From Lytechinus pictus (Eukaryota; Echinodermata; Echinoidea; Temnopleuroida; Toxopneustidae): DNA of 64,000 nt. Shown here in pieces: positions 46,910 to 57,689 of this stretch. Each line of letters starts with the position of its first letter. The first letter of the stretch is position 1. The stretch is taken from contig NC_087258.1 of assembly GCF_037042905.1 (NCBI RefSeq), positions 1,240,001 through 1,304,000 of the forward strand, given 5' to 3'. The translations under genes and the position numbers were made by a program. Under the pieces are notes generated by a model. It saw only the letters and a program-made list of their open reading frames with translations, had not been told where the DNA came from and searched no databases.

Positions 46910-49900
46910 CAACATCGTGGAACATTTGTCGCTTCGATGGACCCGTTTCCCCCCAAAAAAAAAATTAAATGAATCCCACATTTCCAATTTTTCTCGCAGA
47001 TTTATTGTCGGTTGAACGATCATTCTGATTTTACCTTTCTGTTAAAAAAATTTATTCGTGAAGTACAAGGGGGGAAAATACGTCATTACAAACTTAACAC
47101 AACACCTTGTGCAGCAATTGGAAAAACAACACAACAAATATTACATAAACCAAAATGCATCTTGAAAAATATTTTTTTCAGAAATATTCTCCAGGGTTCG
47201 CGCTTTTAGTGGCAATTATTGAAATATTGCAATACTTTTTCATAAAATCATTTTTGTTTTGTTTTTATAACTTTCCTGTGGTAGACTTGTTTTATGCGCT
47301 TGTCTTTAAGGGGAACTTCACCATGATAAGTTGATTTTGGTAAAATACAGAAAATTGAGAAAAAAATATTGATGTTGTAATAAAATCCATCAAAGACTTA
47401 GGGATTTATGAATGGAAATAAATATAGATATCGCTTGGTATTTCCTTAAATCAGGGTCAAGAATCGTCATAAAACAAGTTGATTTGAATAAAAAGAGAAA
47501 ATCAAATAGGCGAATCTGTGTATAAACTTCAAATTGGAAGACAGAACAAGTATTATCCATCTTTAAGTCTTGCTTTATTTCACCAAATGATACTATATGC
47601 ACAAAATATGTAAGGTCCAAATGAAGGAGCCCATAATATTAAACATTCACCCTTTCAATATTTTATTACATATCACTTGAAATGAAAAAAAAAAACACTT
47701 TTCCTCCTAATAAAGAAAAAAAAACTGCTTCATAAAATCGTGGACTCAATCTGATTTCAAGTGACTATAAATCAATCTAGTGCTCCGTTATTTTCGAATC
47801 AAGCAATGTTTCTAAAATTTGATTTGTTTTTTTTCCTACATGAATATCCCAACTAAACCAACACAAGAAGAGAAGAGAAGAGAAGGACCGCAACTACTAT
47901 AATGATCAATAACGCATAAGTCTTTAATTAATTACTATCATACATTATGTACATATTTAATTATTATACAAATAAATCATTTGAAGTTCAATATCAATTA
48001 CCTAAAACATTAAAACATATAAAATGATAATATTGACAGGTTACTTAAAGTACACAAATTCTTATTTAACATATCAGCAACATTAAGACACCTGCATAAA
48101 TGACAAGACAAATAGGATATAATTCCATTCAGAGTATCCATTTCTTTACACAAAAATAATTTCTTGTTCCTCTGGTTCCAACAATTCTTAATTTGTAAGA
48201 AGAATAAAAGAAACCTTCCATACCATACATTTGTGTAGCAGTGTTAAAATTCAACATGAAAAAAAAAATGAGTTAAACAACAATATCAAGTTATAAAGAG
48301 TAATATAATGCTGATAGCTAGAGTATAATCAAATATTTGCATTGTAATGAGGATGATACAATGGATCAACTGCATACACCACACAATTCAGATATGAATC
48401 AGATAACATGATAGAGCACAATATATGTGACAATATTAACCATCTTACCTACAAAATATGAATTCAGGATTCATATATAAATTTACAGAAACTGAGGGAA
48501 AAGTACAAAAAATAGTAAGTTCACATGAACTTGAAACCTTGAATCTTTAAAAGCTGAATATTTGATTCAAGTCGACTTAAATTCAAACAAAACTTATTAT
48601 AAAGTCTTGGACTTGTACCATAATTTTTTCTGTAAATTTGGACATATGATCATACCATATAGAGACAAGGATTATTTTCAGCATTTGTGTGCACATAATC
48701 CATTCTAATCTTGCCAGATAAAGTTTAGCTCTGTGGAATATGTCACACAGAGATTGATGTTAATGTGCTTGAAAGAAGGGAATCTTTAAAAAAAATCATA
48801 TTCATTTGCAATGAGCCTTTTTTTGCCATGATGTAAGTCCTAAATAACGAAGGAATTTCAAACTCTATGCAAATGCTTTCACCTTCCCCACAATAAAAGT
48901 AAATGTTTATTAATGCACAGATGAGAAAAGAATGTGAATTCATGGATTACATGTAATTCAATATACTCATTGAGGTTTAAATCTCACTCGTTTAAAATTT
49001 ATAGAACATAAAGCATACCTGCCAACAATTAGAAATGCAAAACCAGGGGTCCAGGGGCCGACTATGGCCCTGCCAGGGTTTTAGCAACTTCAACCCTGAA
49101 AAGACTGGGCTATTTGAGAAGTTTAGAGGATTGGGTCATGAATGAGTCTACGGCGTATTTTTCCACATTGCTTTTTCTCACATGAAATTTAGAAATCGCC
49201 CTGATTTTTGTCCATTTTGAAAGTTGAAAATCAGGACAGTCCTAAGTACATCAGGACAGTTGGCATAGTAAACTGATATTCTCTCTCTTACTCCATCTAC
49301 AATACTGAAAAGAGCATAACATTGCAGCAAAATGTCTTGAAGGTTCATTCCAAGGTTCAAACAATCAAAACTGAAAATAAATGTAAAATGCTGCCCACTA
49401 CGCAAAATGAATTCAACCATAAGGCTAAGACACTTATATAATCAAGTTTGCATTATTCATGATGATGTGATGGACAGTCGCACAACTCATGTCAATTCAT
49501 ATGATTTAATGAGCAATTAAAAATAAAACCCTCTACTTTAACATATTGTGAAAATACATATTGTGAAAATAATTGAACATATCAATATCATCTACACATT
49601 TTCTGCAACACAACATCTATAGAGTATATGTAATTGGCGGCTAAATTGACAACTTTTACACTAAAAATAACAAAGAATGTCATATACAATGAGTTACAAA
49701 TATCATAAATTATATAGCTCTGATGTAAAATTATGAAAAAAGAAACACAATTTTGGCTTTGTAAAATTATACAAATACTTGCTCTAGAATGCAAACAATT
49801 AGCATAGGGAAGAAGCTTGCAAAAAAAAAGTTTCTCAAAAATTGCACTTGAAAACTTGACTGAACTGTACAACCAGGGAACTCCTGGGTACAACATTGCC

Positions 49901-51760
49901 AAACTCATTCATTTAAAATGATTCAAATTCTTTCAAGCTGTATTTAATTCAAAGGAAACAATGTCATCATCACACTCAAAGGAATATTATCCTGTAGAGC
50001 AGAAAACCTGATAAAGAAAAATTTAAGTTCTAATTGAACAAATATAATAATGCAATAAAATATAAAACAATATGAGATACGAAACTGACCTACCCAGTGA
50101 TATACAGGTTAAAGGATCTTATTATGCTTTAATCACATATTTTAACAAATTATATAGTTTTTAATAAATCCTTTAAGATCTCCAAACAAATTTCTTTTCA
50201 TCTCATTCCTCCTTTCAGCCAATACACTGAACTAAATACCAAGAGCTTGATTTATAATGTTGAACAAATAAAACAAAGACAACTGATTAAAACAAAAAAT
50301 CCTCCTCAGGTGTACATCTGATTTTTCACCTTTCTCTACCTTTTGAAAATCATGATAATTGGTTCAACTTTTAATAATGAAATCAGTCAACAACTACAAA
50401 ATAAAAAAAAAGAGAGAAAAAGAAGATTCCTATTTCTTTTTCTAGGTACATCCCCAAAAGGCGTAAATCTGATTTTTTTTTCACCTTCTTCCAAATTCTA
50501 ATCATCATAATTGTTTCAACTTTTAATCTCTTTTAATCCCTAAATGAGTACCCTCATAAAAACACATAGAAATGCAACTAAGTCATATTTTCATATAGTG
50601 AAAGCCAAGGGATAAAATGTTTTCTGAATTACTAAAAATTGTGTGTAAATGGAACCAGAATTTCATTAAAGATTACTAAATGTAAATTAGATATCTTCAA
50701 ATTGAATAACTTCATATAACTTAAACAAGCATAAAATACTTGAACGAGCAGGACTTTACATCAAATCTTCATGACTCATGCCTTGATTGAATTATCAGCA
50801 TAGGTTTGCAAAATAAGCTTTGGAGTACATGACCTGAAAAAATGAAAAATTTGAGTTCCATAAATCATGAAAACATACATACATACACAACCCTTGATTT
50901 ATACAAAAATAAATTCAGTTTTTCTAAAAAATAACATTTTAAGTTCAGATATACATGACTTGAACTTATTATTATACATGAATATTCAAGCAAACTTCAT
51001 GCTAAATACATACTTCATATACGGACCATGAACAACTCTGTACTGGGTAATAATAGATATCATGCTAATACACTGCCAAGCAAGTTTTATATATCTCTCA
51101 ATTGGTTTCACAGATTGGCCCACTTCTGTATAGTCATGCGTTTTCATTAATTCCCACATGTTCACAATATTCTACTTGCTTTTCCTCAATAAAAGCATCA
51201 AATTCAGATTTGAATTTTTATAATTCACCAAAAATGTTCACAATTGCAATGATTTAATTTTTACCAAAGCACTGTAAATAGCACATTAGAAAATGTCCAA
51301 CAGCATGCGTAAGCAAATGGGACTGGATGTTGGCATCGAAAGGGAAACTTTGTGAAAACAGCAAAAAATATGTAGGAAGCAACAAACTGAATTCAATATG
51401 CACACAGTTCATATAGTTACACACAATTTATATTTTAACATTTAAATGGTTTTTTTACTGTCTTTATGATCACACACTGCTGATGTGTAGTCTTTCATTA
51501 TCAAATCTTGATCCTAAATCCTGCTATTGACAGGTTTGGGATTCAAATCCCTCCTGCAGTCACCACTAGCCCCTTTGCAAGGCATCAATGAAAAATAGCC
51601 CCTCTCCACCCAGCCGTTAACCACATGTTGGCCCTGGTGTACACCACTGAGAATCAAAGCTCCACAAGATTTAATAAATATGGAGTACATAATCTACAAA
51701 TGATCTTACAGAAATAAAGGAAGCATGTTGACATAACCTTCCTTCACAGATAAAAAACTG
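46910..51760. other. Long gene-free AT-rich stretch
   Basis: No exon or coding similarity seen. At 47309-47400 a GGGGAACTTCACCATGATAA segment resembles one end of the MITE at 51770-51996, without its partner. Short frames have no motif. The 3' part could be distal 3' UTR of the minus-strand gene ending at 55019, but that is only positional. Confidence 0.45.
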
Positions 51761-51769
51761 CAATCACCA

Positions 51770-51996
51770 TTAAAGGGGAAATTCACCCTGAAGATAAGTT
51801 TGTTGCGAAAATAGCAGAAAAATAATACAAAAATATTGGTGAAAGTTTGTGGAAAATCCTGCTCGTATATGATATTACAAATCAAATAACAAAATTCTAA
51901 TAACTTTTTTTTTTCTCAAACCTTTGGCATTATTTTCTATTATTTTTTCTGCTATTTTCACAATAATGTTTTTGTCAGGGTGAACTTCCCCTTTAA
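51770..51996. mobile_element. MITE with TTAAAGGGGAA-TTCACC termini
   Basis: Left TTAAAGGGGAAATTCACCCT and right, complemented, TTAAAGGGGAAGTTCACCCT; further inside GCGAAAATAGCAGAAAAATA pairs with the right arm. 227 bp, non-coding. The terminal TTAA is palindromic, so target duplication is ambiguous. Confidence 0.75.
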
Positions 51997-52788
51997 CTAA
52001 TCATGAAGTCTAGAATTATGATTGTTTGAAATGGTAATCACAATGAATGTACATGTACCATTGTTTTTTATATCCTTTTTGGCTGATGGTCTCAAGCGGT
52101 ACTACACAATATGCATAATTCATGCTCAGTGATCAATCAAACTATAAACCTTAAATCTCTTTGTTCCTCATTCTGTTATAAAATTCTTCTATATTTGAAA
52201 TAGTAAATTTTATTTCATCAACATTGTATATCATTCCAAAGCTTAAAATCTGCATTGATAATTTATTTTGGCCAGCTAATTTTGGTTCTGAGCTGGGACC
52301 ACATTTGAACATAGGCTATCTAAAAGGAGGAAGGTAGTGAAAGTTATTTGCAAGTACATGGAAATTCACACAACACTATTCCTTATTATGCTACTGTATT
52401 TAACTCTTGGTTACATTGATAATTGAAGCCAAAATTACCGTAGCTTTATTACAGAGATGCTTTCCTTACAAAGTGGTTTTAATCTGGGCGGTGAATTAAC
52501 AAAGTCCCCTGCCTTGTCTATTCATCAGGTTTGACTATGGTCTTTGCTCTGATTCCACTCTGAGTCAGATTAACATCATCACCAACTTGCACCTCTCTCA
52601 ACATTGATTGCACTCGTCATTACAACATAATAATTCTTCAGTACATTGATACATATATGACATCATCATCAATATGTTTGGTTGGAACAGGCGATCTAAC
52701 TTGACCAGTGATGGCCAAAAATGTCTTTACATTTTCCCAGCAAACTTTCAGCATTCCATAATCATTCTAGTCATTAGCTGATGGTAGA

Positions 52789-53258
52789 GGGCACATGAGA
52801 GTAATTCAACCGCGCGCAAAGCATGTCGGACAGGCGTAAGTAAAGATCACATGACTTTTTTGATTAAAATAATTCAGTAAAAATAGATCAAATGTTTGTA
52901 TATCAAAAGAAAAACGATAGAGATAATGCTATGTTCATACTTTTTCATAATTAAGGCGTTTGGGGAGGCTAGACTGCATTTTTGTATTTCATTTGAATTA
53001 TTATTACCCACAATGCAGTTCGGGGTTTTCTGGCGATGAACTGGCCGAAATTATGGTTAGTCTTATTTCAGGCCACTTAACTTTTGATTGAGCTGGGCAA
53101 GTACCCGATTAACATATCAGGTCTTAATGTACCGTTAATTGTGACTAATGTCAGAGAATTAAAGCAAAATCTATCGTGGGATTGATTTTTGATGATTTTT
53201 TGATGAGCTATGATTTAACACGTGAGTCAATGGGGGTCTGTAATACTCATGTGTGCCC
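52789..53258. repeat. Left 470-bp terminal direct repeat
   Basis: Identical to 54260-54729. Its own ends are inverted (GGGCACAT-GAG / CTC-ATGTGTGCCC). Immediately inside lies TATA, mirrored by TATA before the right copy. Confidence 0.9.
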
Positions 53259-54259
53259 TATACTGCGACTACACTTCTACACAGTAGTTGCTAAGGCCGA
53301 GCGTCGTCTGCTAGAAATCAGTGATGGAATGTTTTAAACAGTTTTATACAATGAAATAGGTTATGTTTGACAACAGTTGATCGGTATATAACTCGGCATT
53401 TAGTGCATTTATCGCTTACTATGATGAAATGACGCTTTCAAATGCATATTCAATGCTTATTATCATTTATCATGCAGAAATGCGAGTTTCTACTGCCAAC
53501 AGGAGATCAGATCTGGTTGGTTTGAGAGTGTGAAATGACATAAGTAGGGATTTAAAAATGATAAATAACTACTAATTATCATCAAGGATTCCCATTTTTA
53601 GTGTTTAGAGCACGCCGAGAAAGAAAGATGAACAAAACATTAAAATACATAAACTTGTCTCAGTCAGATGTAGATTGCGCACTTGAATACTATTCACTTC
53701 GTTGAAAGCTAAGCGGGGGGGGGGGGGGGGGGGGGGGAGCTGAGTCGGGGTACATACCTCATCCTCCTGTCTTGTAAGCAGGGCGGGGTTGATGGTATAT
53801 ATCTATAGCACCCCCCCCTCCAGCTTGTGAGTTATAATGAGGAAGAGAGGCGATATGAGCACAAGAATTGCTTACACTCTTTGTTTGTTATCAATTTTCT
53901 TTTATTTACTTTGTTTATTTTTATGCGAATAAAAAAGGTAATAAATCACTTTGAACAAAATTAAACATGCTAACAAGAAGTTTTAACTCCACACAATATA
54001 TATTTTAGCCCATTGATGGACATCAAACAAGTAGAACTTGTAGCTGCAATACCATAACCTATAGGAAGCGCACAAATTATATGAATGGAACACTGTATTT
54101 TTACATTAAAATGAGGGGCGTGTAATGAGACGTTTTCTTTTCTTTTAACGCGTTTAGTCAGATTAGGTATTGAATGCAATATATCAATCTCTTCAGGAGA
54201 ACCCACTCTTTCTTTTGAGACCAAAATATTCAACTTTTCGTTGTTTGACCCTCAGTATA
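53259..54259. other. Interior of the 1.94-kb element
   Basis: Starts TATACTGCGACT and ends, complemented, TATACTGAGGGTC. It contains a run of about 22 G at 53716-53737. The longest frame is 87 codons on the minus strand (54233-53970); it lacks an ATG start and any recognised motif. No polymerase, integrase or transposase signature is visible. Confidence 0.5.
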
Positions 54260-54729
54260 GGGCACATGAGAGTAATTCAACCGCGCGCAAAGCATGTCGG
54301 ACAGGCGTAAGTAAAGATCACATGACTTTTTTGATTAAAATAATTCAGTAAAAATAGATCAAATGTTTGTATATCAAAAGAAAAACGATAGAGATAATGC
54401 TATGTTCATACTTTTTCATAATTAAGGCGTTTGGGGAGGCTAGACTGCATTTTTGTATTTCATTTGAATTATTATTACCCACAATGCAGTTCGGGGTTTT
54501 CTGGCGATGAACTGGCCGAAATTATGGTTAGTCTTATTTCAGGCCACTTAACTTTTGATTGAGCTGGGCAAGTACCCGATTAACATATCAGGTCTTAATG
54601 TACCGTTAATTGTGACTAATGTCAGAGAATTAAAGCAAAATCTATCGTGGGATTGATTTTTGATGATTTTTTGATGAGCTATGATTTAACACGTGAGTCA
54701 ATGGGGGTCTGTAATACTCATGTGTGCCC
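54260..54729. repeat. Right 470-bp terminal direct repeat
   Basis: Identical to 52789-53258 by reading both through; followed by TAGA and the tandem array. Confidence 0.9.
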
Positions 54730-55018
54730 TAGATGAAGTTTGAGGAAGCTTTCAGCATTCCATAATAATTCTAGTCATCATTAGCTGATGGTAGATGATG
54801 GTTGAGGAAGCTTTCAGCATTCCTAAATCACTCTAATCGTCATTAGAAGATGGTAGATGAAGTTTGAGGAAGCTTTCAGCATTCCATAATCATTTTAGTC
54901 ATCATTAGCTGATGGTAGATGAAGGTTCAGGAAGCTTTCAGCATTCCATAATCACTCTAATCGTCATTAGAAGATGGTAGATGAAGGTTGAGGAAGCTTT
55001 CAGCATTCCATAATCACT

Positions 55019-55123
55019 CTAATCATCATTAGATGATGGTAGATGAAGTTTGAGGAACGCATCATCACTCTTGATGACAACCTGTTGCTTGAGTTCCTCA
55101 TAGCAGCTCTTAGCATAGTTTAT
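55019..55123 (-). CDS. Gene 2, last exon (unrecognised protein, C-terminus)
   Basis: Acceptor GTATCTCAACAG then ATA AAC TAT in phase 0 with the preceding exon. 34 codons follow, with a polar helix-like segment (Y-A-K-S-C-Y-E-E-L-K-Q-Q-V-V) and an end in L-P-S-S-N-D-D, then TAG at 55021-55019. I do not recognise the protein. Its last 13 or so codons and the stop lie in the first unit of the 62-bp tandem array, so related sequence is reiterated in the 3' UTR. Confidence 0.75.
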   Translation of the reverse strand: MNYAKSCYEELKQQVVIKSDDAFLKLHLPSSNDD

Positions 55124-55619
55124 CTGTTGAGATACCTAATACAATAGATTAGAGAAAAATAAGAGATCGGATTAATTGTCTTATCTGCATATCAGTGCAG
55201 AATTTTATAAAACAGAGATGCCAGTTGTATTTGATATAAAAGTCTGAAAATCATCTAGAATGACCCCTTTCCTACATGAAAATGGAATTCAATGTCTGAA
55301 AAATATTTTGAAAAAGTATGAATTAATTCTTAAGTATGTGGCATTCATGATAAAATAAAATAATAGAAAAATACATTCTTGTGATTACAGCTTATGGCAC
55401 AAAATTACTTGACATTGGGATTGGTACAGATTAAACTCATTCGTGAACTTGACCTCCAGCTTAAATGCCAAGTATACTTAGACATACCATACATCTTGAC
55501 AGGCTGACTATTGCGAAAAAATAATATGGCTTCTAAAACTGAATTGTGTTCAATCTGGATAGATCCACCAATGGACACCTAGTATAACGTATGAACGATC
55601 TGTAACAATTGCCTGTTAC

Positions 55620-56008
55620 TTCTTGATAAGTTACTCTTCTTTTTTCATATCAATTCTCTATTCTCATCTTTTTCCTATCTCTCTCCCTTTTCTTTCCAAT
55701 CCCCCTCTCTTAAATTTCTGCCTGTCTGTCTCGCACTCCCTGTACATGTATCTCATGATATAAAAGTTGTTTCTTTTACTCTTATTCTGGGATTGTCCTC
55801 GATAAGCGTCTTTGGCTTTTTGGCAATTCCTCCATGATGTTCAGGTTACTTATGTTCTGCTTCTTTGGTTGTTCTTTGTTTTTTTGTAGCTCTTGATACT
55901 GGTGTGTTTTTGTAATTTGTCATTTTTAATTAACTCTTGTTTGTATTTTTATCATGTTTTTATATTGTACAATTTGAATATGGAAATAAATGAATTTAAT
56001 TGAATTGA
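55620..56008 (+). mobile_element. Probable LINE 3' end in intron of gene 2
   Basis: T-rich 3' UTR-like sequence ending in TATGGAAATAAATGAATTTA then ATTGAATTGAA, the kind of short A/T repeat tail seen on CR1/L2-type elements and similar to the tail of the LINE at 37374. No coding part is left. Confidence 0.4.
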
Positions 56009-56062
56009 ACAAATGTGGCGATAATGCCTGAAAGTGCTATTAGAAACATAAAGGGCTTTTAC

Positions 56063-56184
56063 CTTCTTAGCTATGCGTTCGTTGTCACATCCAACCTTAG
56101 GTCTTTCTTTGAGATCTAGACTAGGAGCTGACACACCAGCCTCTGTATTGGCCACCTTGGTTAGCTCTATGTAATGCTTTCCAG
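56063..56184 (-). CDS. Gene 2, penultimate exon
   Basis: Acceptor TATATTTAG then CT GGA AAG; the two bases CT complete a codon begun by the G left at the end of the upstream exon (GCT, Ala). Forty codons follow, starting G-K-H-Y-I-E-L-T-K-V and including S-L-D-L-K-E-R-P-K-V-G and D-N-E-R-I-A-K-K; donor AAG|GTAAAA in phase 0. No transmembrane or known catalytic motif. Both phases match the neighbouring exons, which is the main support. Confidence 0.78.
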
Positions 56185-56920
56185 CTAAATATACATAAAA
56201 GACAAGAAAGAAAAAAAATGTTATGGAAGTGAAAGAAATCTTTCCACTGTTCATCCTGGTAATTGTAGCTCAATTAAATGTTTCGGAAGGCTAAGTTTCT
56301 GGACAAACATTTGTGGACAATAAACCAGTTTGCATTTGATTTACACAAACTTGCTTTTTTTTTATGTTCTGTTGCAATCCTACTGTTGAGTATTCTTCGT
56401 TCATTAGCTAGGTGAATGTGGGCGAAATTGTTTGAATTTGATTTTATACGTTATCAAGCTATACACAAATGCAAAGATTAATCATTCATGATAATATATT
56501 CATGTTACATGTATATTACGGCACATGAACATGGGGGTGCATATAAAAACAAAAAAGACAAGTTGGAAATGGTGGTAACAGGACCAACAAAATAAATTAG
56601 AACAAATGTTAATGAATCAACTGATATAACAGAGTGTTGCTGCTAGCATTGATGTGCTTAGATACCACATTAGAATCTACCAACAAAGACAATATGGCTA
56701 GATAGAGAGTTAAAAACATCACATTTTACCCAAGCATAAAATGCATTTTTCCATGAACAAGCAATAAGGATGAATTACTAGTACCCTACCTATATGATGC
56801 ATGTACAAACATGCACCTTCCACCTGTTATGCAATAGATTATATAGCATTTATCACTCTTAAATGTAACCTTAATGTACCTTTGCTTTAATATTCATCAT
56901 TAAAATAATATCATATATAA

Positions 56921-57295
56921 CGTGTTTACATGCTGACCCGACTCGTTCAGATCCACAAGCCGGTGCAGCCTTTGGCTTGCGGGTTATCTTGCATCGTGTT
57001 TCCACGCTGTCCCAGCTCGCGGGGCAAAAACATAAATTAGTGGATAAAATTTACTTCATGAACACACGCTTCTTGCCCGGGCAGACTTGAGTGCGTGTTT
57101 ACAAGGAGAAAAATTGCTGTGTCTGCACCGGCTAGCAGGTCTGATCCTATTATTTTGGCGGAGCAAAATTTCTGTGTCTGCACCGCAAGCTGGTGCAAGA
57201 TAATCACGTTTACACGCATAAAAAAGGCGAGTCTGCATTGGCTCACAGATAGATCTGTACAGCAAGCCGGTGCAGCGTGTAAACTGTAAACACGG
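56921..57295. mobile_element. GC-richer TIR element with CGTGTTTACA ends
   Basis: Left CGTGTTTACATGCTGACCCG; right, complemented, CCGTGTTTACAGTTTACACG then CTGC. Internally GTGTCTGCACCG occurs twice and GTTTACA-type motifs repeat. Composition is clearly richer in GC than the surroundings. Overlapping frames on both strands lack motifs. Confidence 0.6.
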
Positions 57296-57343
57296 AAATA
57301 GTTCAAAATGCACTAAAAAATGAATTCCAAAAACAGAGTTCAA

Positions 57344-57680
57344 GGGGGTGTTTCACAAAACTTTTGAAAGTTTGACATGAATGTCATATGTATGTAAGCA
57401 CTCACTTGCATATGATATGTAATACACAATTTCATTGATCAAGATTTATTCCTTTAACGCTTTAATGCTTTTGCGCCTCAGCTACGGCCATGGTAATAAC
57501 ATGATACCAAGTATCGAGGCACAGTTGAGAATATGCACACAGTAACTGCGCTATATAAATGGACAGAGTATTATTATTTATTAAGGTAGGACGCAACCCA
57601 TTAGTATGTTCTGAACAATAGGAATTAACATAAAAGTGTGATTGTTTTTAGTCAGACTTTATCTTTGTGAGACACCCCCT
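57344..57680. mobile_element. MITE with GGGGGTGTTTCACAAA ends, with an embedded short repeat
   Basis: Left GGGGGTGTTTCACAAAACTT then TTGAAAGTTTGAC; right, complemented, AGGGGGTGTCTCACAAAGAT then AAAGTCTGAC. The centre (about 57455-57580) has GCGCTATATAAATGGACAGA then (ATT)n, typical of a SINE or LINE tail, so a retroposed fragment is probably nested. Related to the outer element at 33105-33520. Confidence 0.65.
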
Positions 57681-57689
57681 GGTCTTGTT

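Larger units (their letters stand above)
52789..54729. mobile_element. 1.94-kb element with identical 470-bp terminal direct repeats, TAGA target duplication
   Basis: Flanked by TAGA at 52785-52788 and 54730-54733. The two terminal repeats, 52789-53258 and 54260-54729, read base-for-base the same over 470 bp, so the insertion is very recent. Each repeat begins GGGCACATGAG and ends CTCATGTGTGCCC. Between them are 1.0 kb bounded by TATACTG and CAGTATA. Layout and 4-bp duplication fit a small non-autonomous LTR element (TRIM/LARD-like), but the ends are not TG/CA and no primer site or polypurine tract is evident. A pair of TIR elements flanking a passenger is the alternative. It lies in the 3' region of gene 2. 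Confidence 0.8.
52740..55060. repeat. 62-bp tandem array at the 3' end of gene 2, interrupted by an insertion
   Basis: On the right of the insertion, units of the form TAGATGAAGTTTGAGGAAGC then TTTCAGCATTCCATAATCA-TCTA-TC-TCATTAG-GATGG repeat about five and a half times from 54730 to 55060. The period is about 62 bp, and two alternating unit types (AGCTGATGG and AGAAGATGG) give a 124-bp higher-order pattern. A partial unit (52746-52788) lies left of the insertion. The rightmost unit runs into the last exon of gene 2 and includes its stop codon. Confidence 0.85.

Noticed and set aside
53970..54233. 87-codon frame inside the 1.94-kb element as a transposase or gag
   Set aside because: It lacks an ATG start, is short and shows no recognisable motif; kept only as a description of the interior.
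56921..57343. Overlapping 89-95 codon frames on the minus strand as a Cys-rich peptide gene
   Set aside because: The frames overlap in different registers within a GC-richer TIR element, with no signal peptide or splice evidence.
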